Assembly: GCA_950097015.1 (NCBI GenBank)
Contig: CATNEN010000001.1
Coordinates: 775,501 to 839,500 of the forward strand
From: Macrostomum hystrix
Lineage: Eukaryota > Platyhelminthes > Macrostomidae
Length of the DNA: 64,000 nt
Reading direction: 5' to 3'
Part shown: piece by piece, positions 24,153 to 35,459 of the stretch
How positions within the stretch are numbered: position 1 is the stretch's first letter
Layout: every line of letters begins with the position of its first letter
Notes under the pieces: generated by a model
Database searches by the model: none
Seen by the model: the letters and a program-made list of their open reading frames with translations, nothing else
What the model was told of the DNA's origin: nothing
Program-made: the position numbers and the translations under genes

Positions 24153-26215
24153 ATGTCTGGTCTGTCAGGTATAGGCCTACTAATCTACAACGCAGCTCTA
24201 GGATCTGTGTTTGTTGTCGGGTTATTAGGCAATTGTCTAGTCATCGGCGTGATTTTGCGTCAACGCTCCGGTAGTCGATCGCCAACTAGCATCTACCTGG
24301 CTAACTTAGCTCTGGCTGACGCCTTGCACCTGCTGTCAATACCGCCACTGATTCACACATCCATAGCTGGTCAGTGGGCCTGGTCTCAATTAGCTTGTCG
24401 GATCTACTATCTGCTGTTCTACATGAACTCAACCATGTCCGTCTACATCATCACGGCTATGAGCTTCGATCGTTACAAAGCTGTCGTTTCGCCGTTCACG
24501 TCGATTACAATACGCAACAAGCGATGTGCTGGAGCTATTCTGGTGGCCCTGTGGATCATTGGAGCTCTAGTGATTAGTCCGGTCTACCTGTACGCTCACA
24601 TTGACCGGTTCAATGGTACTGGAGTGCCTTACTGCACGCATTCACAGGTTGGTCAATAAAGTCAATCACGATTGAGAATCCCCATTCTCAGCAGTAGCAG
24701 CCACTGCCATAGAACTCGACCATAGACAAATAAGTCAATCACGTGGAGAACTCCAAGCTGCACTCTCCTATGGCCATAGACAATAATAAATCAAACTTTG
24801 CCGTTTATTAAAACCTTCACTTGTTGAACTTTTACAAGGTTGTAGAGCCTAGCCGCGGAGCGTGTAGAGCATCACGAGTTAAATGCCGGTTTGGTGGCAA
24901 TTTTGGTGGCACTATTGTCTCGCAGCCAGCAAGGACGCGATTCCGCTGATTAGGCTGACTCCTGACCACACACGCACACAGACACTGTACGCAGGCCCTC
25001 AAGGGCGTAAATTGCACGACAAGGCCCCAAGCCTTTTCTCTCCGCGGCTGCGCCCCAAAAGAATGTGGCCTCGCCGCGGAATCGAGCGTAGGGACCTTGG
25101 CGCTAAAGGCAAACGCGTTAGCCACCCTGCCACCGACCCCTATTTGTGTCTGTTAGCAAGACACTTAACTCTGCATTGCTTCAGGTCACCCAGCTGTTAA
25201 ATGGGTACCAGCATTAGCACGGGTGGATGTGGTGTCCGCCAGTCCATGGACCGAACAGCCGTACGCAGCCTTCAGATGCGCCGCGTAATAGCTGCGAATG
25301 TGCCGTGTGATGCACATCTGACCCAATTATGGCAGGTGTAATCGATTATTACGCAAAGGGTGATACTTTCAGGCTGGAAACTATATCTAATGTACATGAT
25401 GACCAGCGAGCTTTTAAGTAAATTCGTTTCTTCCAAAAAAACTTTGTCAGATGCCTCCGTTGGACGACGTGAACATGACGGACCCGGAGCCGGTGGAACT
25501 GTCAGAGCGCCTGCGCAACTTCTTCACCCACCCGGCTTATTTCATTCGTTACATCTCCGTGACAGGCTGTGTACTGCCCGGCCTCCTGCTCATCTGCTTC
25601 TACTCGCTGATCATCCGGAAGCTCTACAGAATGAAGCTTGCTAGAAACTCAAGCGGGCAGGCTCGGCAACGCTTCGAGAAGGTCACGTTGCTAGTCGGAG
25701 CTGTCGTAGTCTTCTACGTCGTCTGTTGCCTGCCGCACTGGATTCACGTCAATGTCAACCTGAGCGTCAACACATTCTCCTACTTTCTAGTCGTCAGTTC
25801 GCACGTGACCGCCCTGCTTGGCTACATCAGCAGCGCCGGAAATCCGGTTCTGTACGCCTTCCTCAACGATCCGTTTCGGGCTTCGTTGCGCGAATTTCTC
25901 GGCATGACCGGAGCGGCTGCTGGCGGCGTCGTTGGCGGCGCTGGCGGCGGCCTCGGCGGGGCTCTAGGCGGAGCCGCCGCCGGAGCCGCAGCTGGAGCTG
26001 CCGGAGCCGCAGCCGCTCTGGCATCCGGTGACATCGGCGGAGACCCCGACGCGGCCGCCACAACACGTCAGCTGTTGAGTGGCAGCGCCACTGGTGGCAT
26101 CTACTGCGGCGGCCGCGGCGGTGGCGGCGAAGGCTCGCCAACACTCGGACTGACAACATTCAACGTTACTTCGGACCAGAGTCAAGCCCACGCACAGGAA
26201 CAGTCGGCGGTGTAG
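24153..26215 (+). CDS. Rhodopsin-class G-protein-coupled receptor (peptide-receptor-like), two exons
   Basis: Exons 24153-24647 and 25451-26215 join in phase 0 (TTCACAG|gttggt and ttgtcag|ATG), giving 419 aa. Seven membrane segments are visible with the class A landmarks: GN at 26-27, LANLALAD with Asp56, Cys82 at the top of TM3, DRY at 106-108, Trp134 in TM4, the partner Cys161 in the second outer loop beside an N-glycosylation site (Asn154), Pro208 in TM5, CCLP at 257-260 in TM6 and NPVLY at 296-300 followed by AFLNDPFR. The N-terminus is very short and lacks a signal peptide. The C-tail from about 320 is a Gly/Ala-rich low-complexity run. The NPVLYAFLNDPFR end and TM6 resemble somatostatin/allatostatin-C/opioid-type peptide receptors, but the ligand cannot be assigned. 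CCLP instead of CWxP is a departure from the usual toggle motif. Confidence 0.92.
24880..25137 (-). mobile_element. tRNA-derived SINE, family A, in the GPCR intron
   Basis: On the minus strand the head reads GGTGGCAGGGTGGCTAACGC (A-box-like) and later GCTCGATTCCGCGGCGAGG (B-box-like). The family body follows, with GGGGCGCAGCCGCGGAGAG and a GTGTCTGTGTGCGTG run. The copy shares this order with those at 39.5, 53.8, 59.4 and 60.2 kb. The ATT tail is not clear here. Confidence 0.8.
25138..25360 (+). mobile_element. SINE family B, head-truncated, abutting the family A copy
   Basis: The stretch AGACACTTAACTCTGCATTG, then CAGCTGTTAAATGGG, CAGTCCATGGAC, and finally GGCAGGTGTAATC before a TATTA tail is shared with the full copy at 61.13-61.34 kb. 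The tRNA-like head is missing. Confidence 0.75.
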
Positions 26216-26689
26216 CTTCGACCCATCGGTCCATCTCATTCCACCGACTCCCTCTTGAAGCTCTTATCCTTGTGCGGTGTACACATTCAGAGCCCATTGA
26301 AGATAACAATTGAGGGATCCGATTAGATGTACTAATTGTGACTAATTTGTGTTTCAATTTGATCCCAAATACACGTTTTTCTTTTCTAATCTTCGCTGTT
26401 GTATTTACACAATGTTTAATTGTGCATACATGTAGTTGTTTATATCGTCGTGCGATAGTAGAAAGTACATGGTATCCTTGCTGTTTTTCAACAAAATTCT
26501 TTGATATTTTATAATTTTCCGATAAAAATGTTGTCCTTCCTTGAATCCACTTTGACTTGAAATTCATCTATCCACAATTCAGCTATAAAACTATTTATTT
26601 CAAAATCGAAATGTTACAATCTGTTACAATCACAACTTTAACTAATTTTGTGCTAACCAAACACTTTTAACCACTTCTAGCTCGTACAA
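26216..26689. other. GPCR 3' flank / probable 3' UTR
   Basis: AT-rich sequence without further coding evidence. No AATAAA is seen close to the stop. The first is at 27347-27352, beyond the 43-bp array, so the 3' UTR may be over 1 kb and include the array. Confidence 0.4.
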
Positions 26690-27318
26690 CTGCGCTAACT
26701 TCACACCTCTAACCTCTTCTACAACACAACCTCTGATCCCTTCTGCAACTGCGCTAACTTCACATCTCTAACCCTCTAACCCTTCTACAACTGCACTAAC
26801 TTCACACCTCTAACCCTCTAACCCCTTCTACAACTGCACTAACTTCACACCTCTAACCCTCTAACCCTTCTACAACTGCACTAACTTCACACCTCTAACC
26901 CTCTAACCCCTTCTACAACTGCACTAACTTCACACCTCTAACCCTCTAACCCCTTCTACAACTGCACTAACTTCACACCTCTAACCCTCTAACCCTTCTA
27001 CAACTGCACTAACTTCACACCTCTAACCCTCTAACCCCTTCTACAACTGCACTAACTTCACACCTCTAACCCTCTAACCCCTTCTACAACTGCACTAACT
27101 TCACACCTCTAACCCTCTAACCCCTTCTACAACTGCACTAACTTCACACCTCTAACCCTCTAACCCCTTCTACAACCGCACTAACTTCACACCTCTATCC
27201 CCTTCTACTCGTACAACTGCACTAACTTCACACCTCTATCCCCTTCTACTCGTACAACTGAAATAACTTCACACCTCTAACCCTCTAACCCTTTCTAAAA
27301 CTGCACTAACTTCAGACG
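26690..27318. repeat. Tandem array, about 43-bp monomer
   Basis: Around fourteen copies of a unit with CTTCTACAACTGCACTAACT and TCACACCTCTAACCCTC. Copies alternate between AACCCTTC and AACCCCTTC. Confidence 0.93.
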
Positions 27319-28597
27319 TCGTGCGACTGCAAGATTTTTCCTTTACAATAAACATAAATGTAGTAATATTTGTCTAACTTTCCATATGATATATATTTTT
27401 TGCATTGCAAATATCGAAGTTACATTTTCTTGTTTGTGAACACAAGCACATGTCATAGTGTTTGTGGTATGATTTTAAGTCTTTAAATTTTTGTCATCTT
27501 TCTGAACATCAGAAATTGTTGTACTGTGATAATAGTTTTTTACAACCAATTATACGATAAATCCTGTCTGTCTGCATATTCACCAGCACATTTACGCATA
27601 TTTTCAAACAAAAAGCACTCTGTTGCACCTCAGAACCAAACTATCAAGTGTTCTTTGAGCGTGGTCAAACACGGTCGTTTTAATAAACAATATAGCACAG
27701 TGAAGCATTGTAATGCATAATTTTGTAGCACGCACACTCTACCAATGCTTATGTCCTGTTAAAATATCTTTTAAAATATTCCTTCGCTTACTTTAAAATG
27801 CGCATCTCATACAGGGAGTCAGAATTGATTGGTTTAACTGTTAAATAGGACGTCTAAGTTAAAATGGGAGGAGAGTGGAAGAGGTAAGGAAGGGATTAGG
27901 CAGCAAAAAAGGGATTCACAATTCAGACGAATAATCCCCACATAGTCCCATGGAACTACAGGGGGATGCCGCAATTCTTAAGATCCCACTTTCTTTCAGT
28001 GAAAAGAGGCCCCGCTTGGCAACGAATTTAGGAGAGAGCGAAAGAGTGAGAGGGGGTGGTCTCTGGGGACCTCACTCTAGTAGTGAACACACACGCACAC
28101 ACATATATATCTATTCGAAAGGCACAAAAATCGTTGTGGAACCTTTTGCTCGAAATCATTTTTTTCGCTAACTAAAAAATGGTCTCCTCACTGTCACGCC
28201 GACGTAGATTGGTCGTTGTCTCGCTTTAAGCTGCAACATATTCTTGTTCTTGTTCGCAGACTTTCTAGATTCTTCGGTTCTGCCTAAATTCTATCTGCCG
28301 GTCTGCGGCCAATTTGGCAATCCCCGAGTGGATGGCCAGAGATACCCGAAATGCCAGAAATTAGATCACAAAGCCCGGTGCCCAGCTGTTGCACTGATTT
28401 CTGTTACTAAGGGAAAACTAAATCTTTCTGACTATCTCTTTCGGGTTTCCACTTTTCAGGCTTGCACTAGTATTGTTGATGTTTTGGCAAAATCAAACAG
28501 AAAAACGGCTGTCTGGTAAAAGTAGAGTAAAAATAGAAATGCACAGATTTCAGAATCCACATTTTTGTTCCTGACGTTTCAGGCCTTTTTATTTTAC
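27319..28597. other. Intergenic stretch with a possible orphan exon
   Basis: Mostly AT-rich without a supported gene. AATAAA at 27347 may end the GPCR transcript. The segment 28260-28519 follows a good acceptor (CTTGTTCTTGTTCGCAG) and is open with four cysteines spaced through it, but no family was recognised. Confidence 0.35.
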
Positions 28598-29592
28598 CAA
28601 ATCTACTCCACCCGGAAATCTACTCCACCCGGAAATCTACTCCACCCTGAAATCTACTCCACCCTGAAATCTACTCCACCCGGAAATCTACTCCACCCGG
28701 AAATCTACTCCACCCGGAAATCTACTCCACCCGGAAATCTACTCCACCCTGAAATCTACTCCACTCTGAAATCTACTCTACCCTGAAATCTACTCCATCC
28801 TGAAATCTACTCCACTCTAAAATCTACTCCCAACTAAAATCTACTCCACTCTAAAATCTACTACACCTAAAAATACACTCCACCCTAAATTCTACTTCAC
28901 ACTAAAATCTACTCCACTCTGAAATCTACTCCAATCTGAAATCTACTTCACTCTGAAATCTACTCCACTCTGAAATCTACTCCACTCTGAAATCTACTCC
29001 ACTCTGAAATCTACTCCACCCGGAAATCTACTCCACTCTGAAATCTACTCCACTCTGAAATCTACTCCACTCTGAAATCTACTCCACTCTGAAATCTACT
29101 CCACTCTGAAATCTACTCCACTCTGAAATCTACTCCACTCTGAAATCTACTCCACTCAAAAATCTACTCCACTCTAAAATCTACTCCACTCTAAAATCTA
29201 CTCCACTCTGAAATCTACTCCACTCTGAAATCTACTCCACTCTGAAATCTACTCCACTCTGAAATCTACTCCACTCTGAAATCTACTCCACTCTGAAATC
29301 TACTCCACTCTGAAATCTACTCCACTCTGAAATCTACTCCACTCTGAAGTCTACTCCACTCAAAAATCTACTCCACTCAAAAATATACTCCACTCTAAAA
29401 TCTACTCCACTCTAAAATCTACTCCACTCTGAAATCTACTCCACCCGAAATCTACTCCACACACTGAAATCTACTCCACTCTAAAATCTACTCCACTCTA
29501 AAATCTACTCCACTCAAAAATCTACTCCACCCGAAATCTACTCCACACACTGAAATCTACTCCACTCTAAAATCTACTCCAGTCTAAAATCT
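28598..29592. repeat. Tandem array, 17-bp monomer
   Basis: Close to sixty copies of CTGAAATCTACTCCACT. Left-end copies carry CCCGGAAA, middle copies CTCTGAAA and right-end copies CTCTAAAA or CTCAAAAA, so variants cluster locally, as expected from unequal exchange. Confidence 0.96.
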
Positions 29593-29790
29593 AAACTTTT
29601 GACCCATATATTTAGCTTAAGTTAAGCAGTGAAATCTATATAAACTTTACTTAATATTATCAGTACATTTAGCTGAACGGTTACTCAGTTTGAGACTGCC
29701 GCCTCATCCAGTGTACTCAAATGCGTTCTGAGCAGCCAGAGAGAAGAAGAATAAGATTTCCAATTGGAAAATAAAGTTAGGACTTCAGCG

Positions 29791-29791
<1 letters not shown>

Positions 29792-29848
<57 letters not shown>
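29792..29848. repeat. (GT)n microsatellite
   Basis: An uninterrupted GT dinucleotide run of about 27 repeats. It lies between the 17-bp and 21-bp arrays in otherwise unremarkable sequence (29,593-30,054). Confidence 0.97.
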
Positions 29849-29850
<2 letters not shown>

Positions 29851-30054
29851 CCAGAAAAACCTCAACCCGTCCCCCTGTCATCTTCGCATTTGCAGAGCTC
29901 AGGCAAAACCTCTTCAGATTTTTTTCCTCTAGATATAATTTCGAACCTGACCGAATATATAGCTATATTTCGTAGTCTCAGCAAGCGGCTAAACTTTCTA
30001 AGAAATCATCTTTCCTCTCTGAGTGAAATACAAATGGAACCAATTCGCTAAATA

Positions 30055-31478
30055 CTTCTGTCACTCCATTCACTCTCTTATCTGTCACTCCATTCACTCT
30101 CTTATCTGTCACTCCATTCACTCTCTTATATTGTCACTCCATTCACTCATTCTGTCACTCCATTCACTCATTCTGTCACTCCATTCACTCTCTTATCTGT
30201 CACTCCATTCACTCTCTTATCTGTCACTCCCATTCACTCCCTTCTGTCACTTCATTCACTCATTCTGTCACTCCATTCACTCATTCTATCACTCCCATTC
30301 ACTCATTCTGTCACTCCATTCACTCATTCTGTCACTCCATTCACTCATTCTATCACTCCCATTCACTCATTCTGTCACTCCATTCACTCATTCTATCACT
30401 CCCATTCACTCATTCTGTCACTCCATTCACTCATTCTGTCACTCCCATTCACTCATTCTGTCACTCCATTCACTCATTCTGTCACTCCCATTCACTCATT
30501 CTGTCACTCCATTCACTCATTCTGTCACTCCATTCACTCATTCTATCACTCCCATTCACTCATTCTGTCACTCCATTCACTCATTCTATCACTCCCATTC
30601 ACTCATTCTGTCACTCCATTCACTCATTCTGTCACTCCATTCACTCATTCTATCACTCCCATTCACTCATTCTGTCACTCCATTCACTCATTCTATCACT
30701 CCCATTCACTCATTCTGTCACTCCATTCACTCATTCTGTCACTCCCATTCACTCATTCTGTCACTCCATTCACTCATTCTGTCACTCCATTCACTCATTC
30801 TATCACTCCCATTCACTCATTCTGTCACTCCATTCACTCATTCTATCACTCCCATTCACTCATTCTGTCACTCCATTCACTCATTCTGTCACTCCATTCA
30901 CTCATTCTATCACTCCCATTCACTCATTCTGTCACTCCATTCACTCATTCTGTCACTCCATTCACTCATTCTATCACTCCCATTCACTCATTCTGTCACT
31001 CCATTCACTCTCTTATCTGTCACTCCATTCACTCCCTTCTCCATTCACTCACTTCACTCACTCCATTAACTCTCTTATCTGTCACTCCATTCACTCTCTT
31101 ATCTGTCACTTCATTCACTCTCTTATCTGTCACTCCATTCACTCTCTTATCTGCCACTCCATTCACACTGTTATCTGTCACTCCATTCACTCTCTTATCT
31201 GTCACTCCATTCACTCCCTTCTCCATTCACTCACTTCACTCACTCCATTAACTCTCTTATCTGTCACTCCATTCACTCTCTTATCTGTCACTCCATTCAC
31301 TCTCTTATCTGTCACTCCATTCACTCCCTTCTGTCACTCCATTCACTCTCTTATCTGTCACTTCATTCACTCTCTTATCTGTCACTCCATTCACTCCCAT
31401 TCACTCCATTCACTCCCTTCTGTCACTCCATTCACTCCCATTCACTCCATTCACTCCCTTCTGTCACTCCATTCACAG
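30055..31478. repeat. Tandem array, 21/22-bp monomer
   Basis: Units with TGTCACTCCATTCACTCATT alternate with units where CTATCACTCCC replaces CTGTCACTCC. Edges use CTCTTATC in place of CATT. Blocks of several units repeat as groups in the middle. The open frame across it exists only because the repeat lacks stops. Confidence 0.96.
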
Positions 31479-32459
31479 CTTTGGTATATTTATCTATCGC
31501 CGAGCTAAGAAGTGCTTATTTACCTACAAATCAGAGTATGCAGCTCTAAATGATTAATTGCATTACCTTTTTGATGTCGCCTATTACAAAGGCTTTTCTG
31601 CTCAAATCCCTTTAATTCTCTCTTTCTGCATTTTAGTCGCATCTTTCCTTTGAGCAGTGCTTTAATTCTTTGCCAAAACAAATTTTCTTTCTGCCGCATG
31701 AACCTTCGATTAAGGCATTGCTAAAATTTCAATCAGATGCTAGCCCCCCAACAGCCGCAATTTCTGCCTGTCAGGTTTTACCGAAATCTTCCCCTAGGGG
31801 GTCCTGACTGGCAAAGAGTCACAGTTAATAACTCATATCCGGCATGAGGGTCAGGGCTGCAGCAAACAGAGCGGGGGGATAACCTTGCTAGTTTGCTTAG
31901 CAACCCAAGCATCAGGAAGTTGAGACGAAGATTATAATAGACAAGCTGATGAGTTTGAAGCTGCGGATAAATTTTAGGAAATGTTTTCAACACGCAACGT
32001 CTGTAGACACTTGTGTCCAATCCTAAGTGTCAAATTTCTCTATTCTCTATTCTACTGTTAAAGATTTATTTTAAAAATGCAGGTAAACTTACTGTGAAAT
32101 TTACGGTCGAAAAAATTGCACCGATTTTCTGATTCAACTTGCCTCGAAGCTAATTTTCGATTGGAGCAGTTAAAAATAAATGTGGCTCAATTCATGCGTG
32201 AGTTCTTCTCATCTGAAACGACTGCGTGGCCGTTTGTACGTAAACTGATGACATAATTAGAATAAAAGAGTGACTGAATGTTGAAAAGCTTTCAAGCATC
32301 AATCTTTATGCTACTCAGTTCGGGAAAATGTATCTCGACATTGCTTAACGCTTTCGTTTGACTTCGATATTTCTTCCTTAATTTAGCCATGAAGTCTGAT
32401 GAATCGATGCTACATTGATGAAGCAATCACTGTTGTTCGTACTCTTGTGAACAGACAGA
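31479..32459. other. Intergenic stretch
   Basis: No supported gene. The segment at about 31,780-32,020 is GC-richer and open on the minus strand, but it shows no domain. The right end is the homologous flank shared with the second 19-bp array (see findings). Confidence 0.5.
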
Positions 32460-33155
32460 GGCAAACCTGTTAGACACATGCTAACCTGTTAGACACATCA
32501 TGCTAACCTGTTAGACAGATGCTAACCTGTTAGACAAATGCAAACCTGTTAGACAGATTCTAACCTGTTAGACAGATGCTAACCTGTTAGACAAATGCAA
32601 ACCTGTTAGACAGATTCTAAACTGTTAGACAGATGCTAATCTGTTAAACAGATTCTAAACTGTTAGACAGATGCTAACCTGTTAGACAGATTCTAAACTG
32701 TTAGACAGATGCTAACCTGTTAGACAGATTCTAAACTGTTAGACAGATGCTAATCTGTTAAACAGATTCTAAACTGTTAGACAGATGCTAACCTGTTAGA
32801 CAGATTCTAAACTGTTAGACAGATTCTAAACTGTTAGACACATGCTAATCTGTTAGACAGATTCTAAACTGTTAGACACATGCTAACTTGTTAGACAGAT
32901 TCTAAACTGTTAGACAGATTCTAAACTGTTAGACACATGCAAACCTGTTAGACAGATGACCTGTTAGACAGTAGCAAACCTGTTAGACACATTGACCTGT
33001 TAGACACATGACCTGTTAGACACATGACCTGTTAGATACATTGACCTGTTAGACACATGACCTGTTAGACACATGACCTGTTAGACACATGACCTGTTAG
33101 ACACATGACCTGTTAGACACATGACCTGTTAGACAGTTGCTAGCCTGTTAGACTC
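32460..33155. repeat. Tandem array, 19-bp monomer (copy 1)
   Basis: CTGTTAGACAGATGCTAAC and variants with ATTCTAAA, ACATGCTAA or a shortened ACATGAC form. The right end consists of the short form. Confidence 0.95.
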
Positions 33156-33640
33156 TCAAGTCCCGACTATAGGCTGAGGAATCGTATGTCAGCGAATGCA
33201 GTCAGTCAGAAAAAACAGCAGTTTTAATAACCGTAGGTTTCAAATACTTGGTTTCAAATACGTGCTAATTGCCATCGCTGTCGCACACGCCCACACACAC
33301 GCACACGGGCAAACACACAAATGGCAAGAATGAGTCAAAGAAATGCAATCTTGAATGATTTGGAACCGATTTCATTTCTTATTTTCTGTTCTATAGTGAA
33401 GATGCTGGGCGAGTGTGCCAACTGAAAATGCTGGCCAAAATTAATTTGATTGGGTGGTATTTCAGACACCTGATAACTTGGAGTTTTTGAAATATTCAAT
33501 AACTGAAATTTCTTAATCGTTTTTTTGCTTTTCTTTGAAGCGTTGAAAATTCTTCTGCGGAAATTTTTGAAATCACTGTAAAAATATTTACAGCCAAAAA
33601 TATGTTTAATAATTATTTACACCTGCACAAACGTGCAGAT
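33156..33640. other. Intergenic stretch
   Basis: AT-rich sequence with a short CA-rich patch near 33,290. Nothing coding was recognised. Confidence 0.5.
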
Positions 33641-33910
33641 GTGCAGCCGATAGCACAGCAGCAGCAATTGCATGGCGCACCTGAAGGCTGCGTACGGCTG
33701 TTCAGTCCATGGACTGGGGAGGACGTCACACCCACCCTCAATTACCCCAGATGATGCTGGAACCCATTTAACAGCTGGGTGAACTGAAGCAGTGCAGAAT
33801 TAACTGTCTTGCTTCACGCTAAATTACATATTGTTCGTGTAGTAGAGTCGGGAATCGAACCCCAGACGTTTAAGTCGCGCGTCGGACGCCCTGACCATCA
33901 GGCCACAAAC
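33641..33910 (-). mobile_element. tRNA-derived SINE, family B, with head
   Basis: On the minus strand the head shows TGGCCTGATGGTCAGGGCG (A-box-like) and GGGGTTCGATTCCCGAC (B-box-like). The family B body follows, including TTAACTCTGCACTG-type, CAGCTGTTAAATGGG and CAGTCCATGGAC segments. Confidence 0.8.
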
Positions 33911-33911
33911 C

Positions 33912-34170
33912 CTGCCTCATTTCCATCTTCCATTTCTCCCCATTCTCCTCTTCTACCCCCTTCTCCATTTCTTCCCCTTCACCATTTATCCCCCTTCTCC
34001 ATTTCTCCCCCTTCTCAATTTCTCCCCATTCTCAATTTCTCCTTTTCTCGATTTTCTTCCCCCTTCTCCATTTCTCCCCCTTCTCAATTTCTCCCTCTTC
34101 TCCAATTCTCCCCTTTCTATTTGTCTCCCCTTCTTCGTTTATCCCCCTCCTTCATTCCTTCATCTACTTG
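33912..34170. repeat. CT-rich low-complexity stretch
   Basis: Degenerate TCTCCCCCTTCTCCATTT-like units of about 16-18 bp, pyrimidine on the plus strand. Confidence 0.8.
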
Positions 34171-34394
34171 TGCTTTCCGTATTAGTGTTGAAATGCAGTT
34201 TTTAATTTTTTTCAAAAAGATTCTGTAATCACAACATAAGGCTGCACCCTTCAGTTGTGCGAACCATAGAAATCATAGCTAGACTTATTCTAAATATTTT
34301 ATTAAACGAATCTGTCGCGATAACGTCTAATAAATCGATGCTCTATCTATGAAGAAATCACAGCTGTTTGTACTTTTGCAAGCAGAATCTAGCT

Positions 34395-34866
34395 TTTTAG
34401 ACAGAGGACTAACCTGTTAGATAGATTGTAACCTGTTAGACACATCCAAACCTGTTAGACAGATAGTAACCTGTTAGACACATCCAAACCTGTTAGACAG
34501 ATAGTAACTTGTTAGACACATCCAAACCTGTTAGACAGATTCAAACCCGTTAGACACATGCTAACCTGTTAGACAGATTCAAACCCGTTAGACACATGCT
34601 AACCTGTTAGGCACATCATGCTAAACTGTTAGACACATCATGCTAAACTGTTAGACACATGCTAACCTGTTAGGCACATCATGCTAAACTGTTAGACACA
34701 TCATGCTAAACTGTTAGACACATGCTAACCTGTTAGGCACATCATGCTAAACTGTTAGACACATCATGCTAAACTGTTAGACACATGCTAACCTGTTAGG
34801 CACATCATGCTAAACTGTTCGACACATCATGCTAAACTGTTAGACGCATGCAAACCTGTTAGACCA
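34395..34866. repeat. Tandem array, 19-bp family (copy 2)
   Basis: Same CTGTTAGACACATGCTAAC family as at 32.46 kb. Here there is a higher-order triplet in which units of ACATGCTAAC alternate with units carrying ACATCATGCTAAA. Confidence 0.94.
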
Positions 34867-35284
34867 CTAGGCATTCCATCGACTTGTCAGGCCCGACAAT
34901 GTCCCGTGGCGGATAATGATAATGCTAAGTGTGCATTAATGCTAAGCCGGGGAATTAAATTGCGTTTGCCAGCTAAAATTTCTAGCTCAATTTAGTTAGG
35001 TCGTTCGTGTGAATTTACTGATAAGGAAAAATGTCATATTCTCCCTTCACCTTGTCGCGAGGAAACAGCAGTTTAGGATTAGCCTGAGTGGTGTGACCTG
35101 ATTTCAAGTGTGCAACCTGCATGCTCGAACTCAAATTCTAAAATATACATTCGCAGCTAGATATTGTAGTATATCAATTTGTTTTATTGCTCTGCAATAC
35201 ATTCTTATCTTGAGTCGCGTTCTCCGTGGCAATAGTGGTTCGATTTCTTTGAGTCCTCTCTTTCCCGGGAAATTTCTACGCAAT

Positions 35285-35292
35285 TATATAAG
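35285..35292 (+). promoter_or_regulatory. TATA box of the saposin-like gene
   Basis: TATATAAG lies about 80 bases before a GTAAGT donor (35365) and 175 bases before the ATG. Transcription would start near 35,315 and give a short non-coding first exon. Confidence 0.5.
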
Positions 35293-35459
35293 GCGTACAA
35301 ATATTGCTCTAATTGCCAATTTCATTTGATATCTAGAATTTAATTGCTCTTGCGATAACAAGCGGTAAGTTTTTTCTTCTTATTGTCGTAGCAAATTAAT
35401 TGTTTGTTAATTTTGTCAATTAGTGCGTTTGTTTTGCAGATAAAAACAGCTGTTTAAAG

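Noticed and set aside
30023-31069. 348-codon His/Ser/Leu repeat frame
   Set aside because: Open only because the 21/22-bp monomer lacks stops. Monomer length shifts move the frame without preserving a repeat peptide.
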